Below are positions 10,323 through 19,092 of a DNA stretch of 64,000 bases, piece after piece. Position 1 is the stretch's first letter; each line of letters starts with the position of its first letter. Origin of the DNA: Gyromitra esculenta (taxonomy: Eukaryota; Ascomycota; Pezizomycetes; Pezizales; Discinaceae); assembly GCA_038503075.1 (NCBI GenBank), contig JBCAML010000007.1, positions 806,001 through 870,000 of the forward strand, given 5' to 3'. Under the pieces are notes generated by a model. It made no database searches. It was not told where the DNA came from and worked only from the letters and a program-made list of their open reading frames with translations. Made by a program: the position numbers and the translations under genes.

Positions 10323-11152
10323 TTTCACGGATGAGGTTAAGTGATGGGCTAGGGTTCAGTATCGGGTTGCAACAGGCTATAGTGTTCAGGGAAAAATGTC
10401 TTTGTTGTTTGGGTAGTCTTCGGCAATGGGTTAGGGAACGGAAAGTGGGGTATTTAAGTGACGGATTTTGGTCGTTCTTTGTTTTCTTCTTCTTTCCTTA
10501 AGCAACGTTCTCGTTTATCTTCTTCTGTATTGTTCGAATACTATCTTGGTTCTACCTCAGAACCCTCGCTGTCGCTGTCCCAATTACGCTGCACTTAACT
10601 CGCCTGGAGTTAGACCCCTCGTAGGTCTTTTTCACGGATAGAATCGGGTAAGGGGTTAGGATAACTGTGGGTAGCTACGAAGGACTTTCTTTGAGTATAA
10701 TGGCTTTGTTGTTCAGTTACGTTCCGGTTGTTGTCAGATGGTTATTTGTGGTACGAGAAAGCGGGGTATTTAAATGGAGGATTTTGGTCGTTTTTGTTCT
10801 CTTTCTCTTTCTTCCTTAAGCAATGTTCTCGTTCACTTCTCTTGTATCAGTTTTAATATCACTTCGATTCTCCCTCAGAATCCTCGCTGTCGCCTTGAAC
10901 CATCACCGATACTTCGCCTTGAAGTATACTCCCCGTAGGACCTGTAGAAACCTTGCACTCGTCGAAACGAGTTGATACCTCACTTAAGTAGCACTGCTCA
11001 CCTTCGGGGATACCGAAGGGCTTAACTGAGAGACTCAACCGTGAGAGTCTTGTAGAAACATTGCACTCTTCAAACATGTTGGTACCTCGCCTAAGTAGTA
11101 CTGCTCACCTTCAGGGATACTGAAGGGCTTAACGAGGGATTGAACCGTGAGA
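10323..11152 (+). repeat. solo LTR L5, itself interrupted by L6
   Basis: The outer LTR occupies 10323-10629 and 11052-11152. It is flanked by the exact duplication TGCGA (10318-10322 and 11153-11157). Its sequence breaks at 10629 and resumes at 11047 with the duplicated GTCTT, then continues TGTAGAAACATTGC as in other copies. It is inserted in the Tc1-like transposase. Confidence 0.92.
10630..11046 (+). repeat. solo LTR L6, nested in L5
   Basis: A 417-bp solo LTR, TTTCACGG...CCGTGAGA, with exact target duplication GTCTT (10625-10629 and 11047-11051) inside L5. Its U5 inner hairpin reads CCTTCGG-ggata-CCGAAGG, a compensated change from the CCTTCAG/CTGAAGG of the other copies. Confidence 0.93.
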
Positions 11153-11332
11153 TGCGATGAGCACCAGTAAGAGAAGAGTAGCCAACGATTTGATTTCACG
11201 GATTGATAATTGGGTATAGGGTTAGGCGTTGACTTGTTGATTGTTATGGTTTCGGGGTTGTGGTAAAAGGGACAATGTTATTGTATTTCGGTTCTTTTCG
11301 GGTATTAGGTTTTGTTTATGAAAAAAGCGGGG

Positions 11333-11339
11333 TATTTAA
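11333..11339 (+). promoter_or_regulatory. LTR TATA-like promoter box
   Basis: TATTTAA preceded by GCGGGG or similar is present at the same place in the LTR copies (variant TATATAA in L8). About 40 bases downstream lies a C/T-rich tract ending in TTTAAGCAACG, the likely transcription start area. Conservation across diverged copies supports a promoter role; no start site has been measured here. Confidence 0.6.
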
Positions 11340-11540
11340 GAATGGGTTTTGTGTCGTCTTATTCTTCTCTTCTTCTTTCTTTAAGCAACGTTCTCATTTT
11401 ACTTCTACCGTATTGTTTTAATACTACCTCAGTTCTGCCTTAGAACTCTCGCGGTCTCTGTCGCTGTGAACACTCCCATACTTAACTCGCCTTGAGTTAG
11501 ACCTCCGTAGTACCTGTAGAAACATCGTGACTCTTGTCGC

Positions 11541-11605
11541 TTGACCTCTCGCTTAAGTAGCACTGCTCACCTTCAGGGATACTGAAGGGCTTAACGAGAG
11601 ATCAA
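11541..11605 (+). promoter_or_regulatory. conserved RNA fold in LTR U5
   Basis: The transcribed strand can fold into a long bulged hairpin. The outer stem pairs TTGA with TCAA, CTCTCG (11546-11551) with CGAGAG (11595-11600), and TTAAG (11553-11557) with CTTAA (11590-11594) around a single bulged base. The inner stem pairs CCTTCAG (11570-11576) with CTGAAGG (11582-11588) around a GGATA loop. The spacer TAGCACTGCTCA is nearly invariant. Other LTR copies show compensated base changes in both stems. It lies directly upstream of the primer-binding region, so a role in priming, packaging or dimerisation is plausible but inferred. Confidence 0.7.
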
Positions 11606-11616
11606 ACCGTGAGATT

Positions 11617-11625
11617 ACGTTGCTT
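11617..11625 (+). promoter_or_regulatory. predicted self-priming primer-binding site
   Basis: Two bases after the 5' LTR comes ACGTTGCTT. It is the exact complement of AAGCAACGT at 11383-11391, just after the C/T tract where the transcript probably starts. It does not begin with TGG, as a site for a tRNA 3' CCA end would. Complementarity between the transcript 5' end and the primer site is the signature of Tf1/sushi-type self-priming elements, which are chromodomain elements like this one. The match is nine bases; Tf1 uses eleven. Confidence 0.6.
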
Positions 11626-11658
11626 TTCCCATCTACACCTCCTACGACGAAGTAACAA

Positions 11659-12992
11659 ATGAGCTCCCCCGCCCCCGTCACTTCCTCCGAAGGAGCCGCC
11701 ATCGCCACACCCCGCTTCCCCACAAAGGAAGCATTTGCCCAGGCCTACAGGGAGGACCCCGTTGAGTTATTTAATCGACTCCGGGAACTCAATCAAGCCC
11801 TCGAAGATCAAATCGATGTCCTACAAGAGGGAACGCAGGAGCTAGAGATAAAGCTCAACACTGCCCAGATCCAAGCAAACAATGCCAACCATCACGCCCA
11901 ACAGCAGGACCAACGGGTCAGTGACACCTCAACCCTCATTGACCGACTACGTCGGGAACGGAATGAAGCCTGTGCATCCCTCTCCCTGCCCCCAATTCCC
12001 CCAAACCTCACTGCCACTCCCCCGCCACCACCAACCACCACCCATCGCTCCGAGCGCATGCCGGACCCAGAGAAATTCGATGGATCCAGAGCAAAACTCC
12101 CCGGTTTCATCCTCCAACTCCGATCAAAACTTGCGGTCAACAGAGACCGATTTGCTGATGAGAATACTATGATTCTCTATACCATCAACCGCTTAGAAGG
12201 AGCCGCTCTGGAACAAGTTCGACACACGGTCCTCCCCTCTGGCCTCACAACCTGGAACAACGCCGCCGCCCTCATCGCTGCCTTGGAAACTGCCTTCGGA
12301 GACCCTGACCCCACTGGCACAGCACGACGAGAGCTACACCAACTCCGCCAAGGCAAACGCGATTTTTCCGCCTACCTAGCTGACTTTCAACGCATCATGG
12401 GGCAACTAAATTTTGATGAAAACTCAAAGATGGACGTCCTTGAGCATGGTATGTCAGAAGAGTTAAAAGAAGCCATGGTCTTCGCCGCTGCTATGCCCGC
12501 TACCCTCAACGATATGATCCTAGTCCTCACCCAGATGGACAATCGTATCCGAGCCCGTAAAGCAGAGAAACGAGGAAATACCCGTGAAAGTATGGGGCAG
12601 TTTAGCGCCCAAACCAATGCAATAACTCCTTTTGTTCCTGCTTCCTCGTTCGCCCCAGGAGGCCTGCTCCTATGGACCTCTCCTTCGGGCGCACCAGCAA
12701 TCTTTCTCGCCCCCCTCAGGACCAAAGATATACAATGGTCAATGGACGAAGGAAGCTATCAGAAGAAGAAAAGCAATGGCGCCGTTCTACTGGTAAATGC
12801 ATGTTTTGCGCCGCCCCCGACCATTCCTACGCCAATTGCCCCTCCGCCCCAAAGAAACCCACAATGAGAGGAGCTCTCACTGCCCTGCCCGCTAGCCGCA
12901 CACCTCCAGCCTCCTCCCTACCGCCACCACCTCTCCCATCTCAGTTTTTCGCCCTGGAATCCGCCAGCGCTTCAGGAGAGAATTTAAACTAG
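11659..12992 (+). pseudogene. gag polyprotein, one-base frameshift
   Basis: The ATG at 11659 opens a Gag-type protein. A coiled-coil region (about residues 25-95, LNQALEDQIDVLQEG...) leads to a Pro-rich linker and the capsid-like retrotransposon Gag domain (about residues 130-300; MPDPEKFDGSRAKL, FGDPDPTGTARRELHQLRQG). Near 12660 one base appears to be missing: the usual PMDL motif and the zinc knuckle CMFCAAPDHSYANC (CX2CX4HX4C) are in the next frame (12672-12992). That second frame ends ...GENLN and TAG at 12990-12992. In the unshifted frame translation ends at 12867 without a knuckle. Gag packages element RNA. Confidence 0.85.
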
Positions 12993-13027
12993 TTCAACCA
13001 AGGCTGACCAGTGACCCTGCCTTGGTT
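12983..13027 (+). promoter_or_regulatory. -1 ribosomal frameshift signal between gag and pol
   Basis: The last gag codons are AAT TTA AAC TAG. They contain the heptamer T TTA AAC (12983-12989) in the right phase for simultaneous -1 slippage. After a six-base spacer an 8-bp stem follows: AACCAAGG (12996-13003) with CCTTGGTT (13020-13027), loop 16 bases. The -1 frame entered (CTA GTT CAA...) is exactly the protease-pol frame and is open from here to 13408. All three parts of a classical -1 signal are therefore present. Function is inferred from sequence. Confidence 0.8.
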
Positions 13028-16000
13028 CCAATTTCTCTTCCTTTGTCTGCATTTTCAATTTCCGGGTTTTCGGTTGATAGTATAAGCGTGGAGGATCAAT
13101 TAGATGGAGAACATTTTGTAGTTTCGTGCAATATCTCCAGTAATAATAAAATCATTAAAACACACGCTTTGCTAGACACTGGAGCCTCTGGATTTGCATT
13201 CATTGATAAGAACTTTGCGAGTCACCACTCTATTCCACTTCTTCCCCTAAAAACACCCCGACAACTTGAAGTAATCAATGGCCGACCAGTAGCCTCAGGA
13301 GACATTACTCACATCGCCAATATCAACTTGTCCATCCAACAACATCAAGAACAGGCCCCCTGCTTCGTCACCCAACTCGGACATTATCCACTAGTACTAG
13401 GAATCCCTTAGATAAACCACCATGATGTCCACCTTCACTTCGCCGATAAACGCATTGAGTTTAGCTCTAAACTCTGCACCACCCATTGTGCCCCTCATCA
13501 AGCTACCGTATCCACACCCTCGATCCCCGCTCCTCCCAGATTAAACTTGTCATTCATTGGCGCTGCCAGCTTCAGAACACTCACCCGAAAACGATCTTCC
13601 CAAGCCTATGCCATGTCCCTCTACGAAATTAATAAAATCTTAGAAGAAAAGACCAGCAAAGAGGAATGGAAAGCAAGGATACCTGCTGAGTACCACGAGT
13701 TTCTAGATATGTTTGACAAAAGCAAAGCTCAAGGCTTACCTCCCCGGCGCTCATATGACCACAAAATACAGCTGATGGAAGGGAAGGATGCACCGTTTGG
13801 CACTCTCTATGGAATGTCGCGAGAAGAACTCATTGTCCTCAAAAAATACATTGAAGATAATTTAGAGAAGGGTTTAATTCGCGCCAGCTCTTCCCCCGCT
13901 GGATCCCCTGTCCTCTTCGTAAAGAAAGCTGATGGCTCCCTAAGACTCTGCGTGGATTACAGAGGACTAAATGCGATTACTGTTAAAGACCGATATACCT
14001 CTCCCCTTATCAGAGAAACACTAGATCGGCTAGCCAAAGCACAATGGTATACCAAGCTAGACCTTCGTGACGGTTATCATCAAGTACGCATCGCCAAGGG
14101 AGATGAGTGGAAGACAGCTTTCCGTACCCACTACGGCTTATATGAATACCAAGTCATGCCTTTCGGCTTGACCAATGCCCCTGGAACCTTCCAACGATTC
14201 GTTAATGACTGCCTTACTGAATACTTGGATATATTCTGCACAGCTTACCTAGATGATATCCTGATCTACAGTGATACATTTGCGGAACACCAGATTCACA
14301 TACGAAAGGTACTCCAAACACTTAAGGACAACGACATCCTGCTCAAGCCGGAGAAATGCGAGTTCGAAGTACAGACAACTAAGTACTTAGGTCTCATCCT
14401 CACCCCCGACGGCATTAAAATGGACGAAGAAAAACTAAAAGCCGTCCGGGATTGGAATACCCCAAAAAGTGTCAAGGACGTACAAGCCTTCCTCGGGTTC
14501 GCAAACTTCTACCGTCGTTTTATCCTAGGGTTTTCTAAACTCGCTGCGCCCCTTACCGCCCTCACAAAAAAAGGCATCACTTTCGAATGGACCGTTCAAG
14601 CCGACATAGCCTTCGAAAACCTAAAGCATGCCTTTACCACTGCCCCCATTCTCATCCACTTTGACCCTGATAAGAAAATCATCATAGAAACAGATGCTTC
14701 CGACTTCGTGTCCGGAGGAGTACTCTCACAATATGATGACGCTAGAGTCCTCCACCCGGTTGCGTTCTTCTCGAAAAAACATTCACCCGCTGAATGTAAT
14801 TACGAGATTTACGACATGGAACTGTTGGCTATTATTCGAGTATTCGAGGAATGGCACCCGGAGCTTGAAGGTTCCAAACACCCTATCGACATAATCAGTG
14901 ATCATAAAAATCTCGAGTATTTTATGAGCACAAAACAATTGAATCGACGCCAAGCGCGATGGGCGGAGTATCTTTCCCGCTTTGATTTCGTAATCACCTA
15001 TCGCCCAGGTAGTCAAGGGGGAAAACCGGATGCATTGACCAGAAGATCAGGAGATCTTCCCAAGGAAGGGGATGAACGGTTGGCACATCAAAGCCAAGTG
15101 GTGTTGAAGAAGGAAAACATAGACCCTAAGCTAAGTTTGTTGTCGGCTTCTTTGTCAAACAAAGCCGCTGAACTGGACGCCCCCCTAACCAAATTATTCC
15201 TAGAAGGTTATATCGCTGACAAGTTTCCTGAAGAAATACTCGAAGCACTAAGGAATAAAGATCAACAATCAAAAAAGATCACCTTAAGCGAATGTACCGA
15301 GAAGAACGGAAGGCTATATTACCGAGATCGTATCTACATCCCCAACCTGGATGCCCTCCGCCTGGAAATGATCCGGAGACACCACGATGTACCGGCAGCA
15401 GGACACCCTGGCCGTGATAAGACCTTCGAACTCCTTGCGAGAGATTATTATTGGCCAAAAATGAGGGACTCGATCAATAGATACGTTCGCAACTGCCACA
15501 CCTGTCAAAAAGCAAAGCCAGTTACTCAGCGAACCCAAGGTGTCCTCCGCCCTCTCCCTATCCCGAACCGTCCTTGGCAGGAGATTTCAATGGACTTTGT
15601 TACAGGTCTTCCAGAGTCGGACGGCTACGATGCAATAATGGTCGTGGTCGACCGCTTGTCAAAAATGCGACATTTAATCCCTTGCAATACAACAGTTAAC
15701 TCCAGAGACGTAGCCAACTTATACCTCCAATATATCTGGAAACTTCATGGGCTACCCTTATACGTTACCTCAGATCGCGGGACTCAGTTCACAGCCCATT
15801 TCTGGAAGGAACTTTGTAAACGTCTCAGAATCCAAGCCAGAATGTCTACCGCCTTTCATCCGGAAACAGATGGACAGACGGAAAGACTCAACGCCGTAAT
15901 GGAACAATACCTTCGTTCCTATGTATCGTATCAACAGGAAGATTGGAGCAAATGGCTGCCGATGGCCGAGTTTTCTGCTAATAATCAGGAATCCGCCAGT

Positions 16001-16684
16001 ACCAAAGTCTCTCCATTCTTTGCGAACTATGGCTACCATTCCAGATTCGATACTTCTGTTATCCCAACCCAGACTACCCCCCAAAGCTTAGATGCCGCTT
16101 CTTTTACTAGCAAGATGCAAGAACTAAGTGATTACCTCCGTACCCAAATTCGAATAGCACAAGATATTCAGGAAACAACTACCAATAAACACCGAACCCC
16201 GGCCCCCGCTTACCAGGTTAACGATAAAGTCTTCGTATCCATGAAGAATATCCGAACAACCCGCAACGCGATGAAATTAGACTGGAAGTGGATGGGCCCG
16301 TATATGGTAAAAAGAATTGTTTCCCCCTTTGCTTATGAGATTGATCTCCCTGTTTCAGTTAAATATCACCCTGTTTTTCATGTTTCTCTTCTTAAACCTA
16401 CCCCAAACGATGCTCTTCCAGGACAAATTATTCCGCCCCCAGCTCCGATTGTTGTAAACAACCAGGAGGAATACTTTATCGAAAGAATTCTCGACCAACG
16501 AACGCATCGAGGACAATTGCAATACCTCATGGAGTGGACTGGTTATGCTCATCCTACTTGGGAACCTGCGGAAGATCTTCAAGATACTACTGCCCTCAAC
16601 GTGTTTTTAAATACGACGATTACGACTGATCCTAAGGTTCGCAGGAGCTCACGCTTAAGACGGGGGGCTACTTTCACGGATTGA
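12983..16684 (+). pseudogene. pol polyprotein: protease, RT, RNase H, integrase, chromodomain
   Basis: The frame is entered by -1 shifting at 12989. The protease shows ALLDTGAS (13170 region). A TAG at 13409-13411 follows LGIP, where this family has Trp (LG.PW), and the same frame continues NHHDVHLHF, so this is a nonsense change. From the ATG at 13547 the frame is open for 1045 codons. Reverse transcriptase has YLDD at about residues 233-236. RNase H begins IIIETDASDF (about 380). Integrase has a His/Cys finger (HH...CHTCQ, about 610-650), SMDFVTGLP (Asp), TSDRGTQF (Asp) and HPETDGQTERLN (Glu). A chromodomain (EEYFIERIL...YLMEWTGY...TWEPAEDL) occupies about 974-1025. The stop codon TGA (16682-16684) lies inside the 3' LTR, so the final codons are LTR-encoded. 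Confidence 0.93.
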
Positions 16685-17094
16685 TAATTGGGTATAGGGT
16701 TAGGCGTTGACTTGTTGGTTGTTATGGTTTAGGAGTTGTGGTAAAAAAGGGACAATGTTATTGTATTTCGGTTCTCTTCGGGTATTGGGTTTTGTTTATG
16801 GGAAAAGCGGGGTATTTAAGGATGGGTTTTGTGTCGTCTTATTTTCCTCTTCTTCTTTCTTTAAGCAACGTTCTTACTTTACTTCTACCGTATTGTTTTA
16901 ATACTACCTCAGTTCTGCCTTAGAACTCTCGCGGTCGCTGTCGCTGTGAACACTCCCATACTTAACTCGCCTTGAGTTAGACCTCCGTAGGACCTGTAGA
17001 AACATCGTGACTCTTGTCGCTTGACCTCTCGCTTAAGTAGCACTGCTCACCTTCAGGGATACTGAAGGGCTTAACGAGAGATCAAACCGTGAGA
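16672..17094 (+). repeat. 3' LTR
   Basis: 423 bp, TTTCACGG...CCGTGAGA, about 96-97 percent identical by eye to the 5' LTR. It is preceded by a G-rich purine tract and overlaps the last 13 bases of pol. The target duplication TTTGA follows at 17095-17099. Confidence 0.93.
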
Positions 17095-17289
17095 TTTGAC
17101 CTCTCTTGCCTAAAGATGTAGTACGGCTTCGAATTTTCGTTTGCGCAGGCATCGAAGTGATCTATCTTGTGTTGTAAGTAGAGACCCTCTCACTCCTGAT
17201 AACCTTTTATTTATACTCCTTTTCCGACCTTTATTCTTAAATTTTACCTTCATGAACTTCCGCTTCTTGTTCCCTCCAAAACAGCTCCT

Positions 17290-17707
17290 TCTCACGGTTC
17301 AGTCCTTCGTTAAGCCCTTCAGTATCCCTGAAGGTGAGCAGTGCTACTTAAGCGAAGTACTAACACGTTCGAGGAGTGCAGTGTTTTCTACAAGTTCTAC
17401 GAAGGGTCTATCTCAAGGCGAGATAATTGCAGCGAGGTGGACAGCGACAGCGAGGGTTCTGAGGTAGAACCGAGATAGTAGTTAACAATTACAATAGAAG
17501 GTAAACGAGAACGTTGCTTAAGAAAAGAAGAAGGAAAAGACAAAGAACGAACAAAATCCATCGCTTAAATACCCCACTCTTCGATCACTATGACTCATAA
17601 CTAAGAAATAACCGAAAGCAACCGAAACACAATACCATTATAATCCCTAACCGAAGCCACAACCCCAACAATATCCTTGACCCGATTACTCCTTTATATC
17701 CGTGAAA
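17290..17707 (-). repeat. solo LTR L7 of the Ty3-type family (reverse orientation)
   Basis: A 418-bp solo LTR on the minus strand, with exact target duplication CTCCT (17285-17289 and 17708-17712). It is the only copy in this cluster in reverse orientation. The TATA-type box, AAGCAACGTT and the U5 fold are present on the minus strand. Confidence 0.92.
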
Positions 17708-18067
17708 CTCCTGTACCTGATGAATTAACATCATCGATACCACTGGACATCATTTGAAACCTTCCCAAAACCTTCAGTTCTCAGGATTACTGCCATCAAT
17801 ACTACTGGGCAACTGCTACAAAACCACAATCTTCACTCAAAATAACTTCAATATCTACGCCTCCCAGGATTACTACTAGCAATAGCACTGGACACCGCTT
17901 GCAAAACCCCTTTCTCAACATCTGAATCAGTGGCTGACCCAGCTACCAAATTCCAGTAGCGTTTGAAGAATACGAGTACTATTATGCTTCACTGCAGGTA
18001 ACGGTTAGGTAGATCCGTTACACTGGGCCACCTCGACTCCCGGAGGAAGTGGGTCACTGTACGCTCC
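17708..18067. other. remnant with imperfect internal repeats
   Basis: Three imperfect units of roughly 90-100 bases share blocks such as CAGGATTACT, CACTGG and GCAAAACC. Near 17933-17985 the minus strand resembles 8115-8160. It is likely a piece of an unidentified repeated element; I see no intact gene. Confidence 0.35.
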
Positions 18068-18476
18068 TTTCATGGATGAGTGCGATGTGATACAGTTGTT
18101 GGTTGGGTTGTTGGATGTTTTGTTTTGTTGTCGTTCCTTATGTTTCCTTTGGTTTCCATTGCAATGAGTCATACATTTGTCATCAAAGGATTGGAATATG
18201 AGTATATAAGCGAAGGGTTTTCCACTCTTGTTGTACTTTTCCTTCTTCTTTCCTTAAGCAATGTCTTCTATTGTTTACTCTTGTATTTCACAAATACAAA
18301 CCTCGGTTACACCTCATAACCTTTCGCCGTCGCTGTCCTCAAAGTCCCTATCACTTGAGGAACACGTGGAGCCTGTGGAATCCCCGTATACACTCTTGCT
18401 GTTAGTTTCCCGTTCAAGTAGCACTGCTTATCTCGGGGGATACCTGAGAGCTTGACGGGAATCTCACTTCTTGAGA
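18068..18476 (+). repeat. solo LTR L8, divergent subfamily
   Basis: A 409-bp solo LTR from TTTCATGG to CTTGAGA, with exact target duplication GCTCC (18063-18067 and 18477-18481). Overall sequence is much more diverged than the other copies, but the landmarks remain: TATATAAG, CCTTAAGCAATG, AGTAGCACTGCT and the GGATA-loop hairpin. Both stems of the U5 fold (18407-18461) are kept by paired changes: TTCCCG with CGGGAA, TCAAG with CTTGA. Confidence 0.88.
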
Positions 18477-18875
18477 GCTCCTCCACGAAAGCACATTTAC
18501 TTCCTGAGCCTCCCAAGCCTCCTGGGCCTCCAGGAGGTCAGGGAGTAAAAAAAAATTTTGCTGATGAATGATATTATCCAGTACTAGAACTCGTCCCAAA
18601 GTGATAAGTACCTTACAGGACCAGTAGCCTTGACGAGTATTGAAGATCATGACGCCGTACCTACTCTCTAGTGTCATTAGGCAAGCTTAGGGCACAATAG
18701 CAAGAGTGTCAAAGAGGCTTAGGGCAGAGTGGTAAGAGTGCCTGAGACGTTCAATTGCGCCTGACGCACAGGTGGGCCTGCCATGTGCGTCAGGCGGAAA
18801 GGCCTCTGCGTCAGGGGGATCAATTTCCATCCTGTGTGCTTTAAGCGTCCAGTGTGCTAGGTGTGTTAGATGCAA
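18477..18875. other. no gene recognised
   Basis: GC-rich short palindromic tract at 18500-18545 (CCTGGGCCTCCAGG) and otherwise unremarkable non-coding sequence between solo LTR L8 and the dispersed repeat. Confidence 0.3.
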
Positions 18876-19092
18876 ATCATAGGTCTTGCTGATGTGCGTC
18901 ATGGGGTGATGGTGTGGCTCATGGGAGCGAACCCACACCATACTCCACTTCTCCAACTAAAGTAGGGTAACTGGCTTCCAGCTGTTACCCTGCAGTGCAA
19001 GGTTACACTGGCAACTGCCTACTAAGTTCAATGACTGCACATGACTAAGATAATACTGCTCATAACATGTAACTAATGGTAGTACCATTACA
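18876..19092 (+). repeat. dispersed ~200-bp repeat, copy 2
   Basis: Homologous to 7665-7866 in the same orientation, ending with the same TGGTAGTACCATTACAG. It has a short insertion relative to copy 1. The family is unknown. Confidence 0.7.

Larger units (their letters stand above)
11194..11614 (+). repeat. 5' LTR
   Basis: 421 bp from TTTCACGG to CCGTGAGA. The ends form an imperfect inverted repeat (TTTCACGG against TCTCACGG) rather than the usual TG...CA. The boundaries are fixed by the target duplications of this and the solo copies. It contains the promoter box, a C/T tract before AAGCAACGT and the U5 fold. Confidence 0.93.
11194..17094 (+). mobile_element. complete Ty3-type chromodomain LTR retrotransposon
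   Basis: A 5901-bp element with two LTRs (11194-11614 and 16672-17094), gag, pol and a 5-bp target duplication TTTGA (11189-11193 and 17095-17099). Domain order is capsid-zinc knuckle, protease, reverse transcriptase, RNase H, integrase, chromodomain, which places it among the chromoviruses. By eye the LTRs differ at about 14 positions plus one 2-base indel, so the insertion is not recent. A polypurine-like tract (GACGGGGGGC) lies just before the 3' LTR. Two coding lesions (a gag frameshift and a protease nonsense codon) make this copy defective. It is inserted near the 5' end of the Tc1-like transposase. Confidence 0.95.
9182..17152 (-). pseudogene. Tc1-like DD34E transposase, split by three LTR insertions
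   Basis: The gene starts at ATG 17152-17150 (minus). Its N-terminus reads ...TSLGKRGQIVGY. It is interrupted by the complete Ty3 element (11194-17094) and then by solo LTR L5, which itself contains L6. When these and one copy of each target duplication are ignored, the three blocks (17152-17095, 11188-11153, 10317-9182) total 1230 bases, exactly 410 codons in one frame. Catalytic motifs are present: FTDEVYF (first Asp), FLEDNAPAH (second Asp) and SSPDMNVIEQVW (Glu), with 34 residues between the second Asp and the Glu. One in-frame TAA (9687-9685 region) lies after NPAET; otherwise the frame is open to the stop at 9182. Interruption and the stop make it non-functional. Confidence 0.85.

Noticed and set aside
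13409..13411. Stop codon in pol as a programmed read-through signal.
   Set aside because: It replaces a conserved Trp in the protease motif and the element already has a -1 frameshift signal for Gag-Pol, so a point mutation is simpler.
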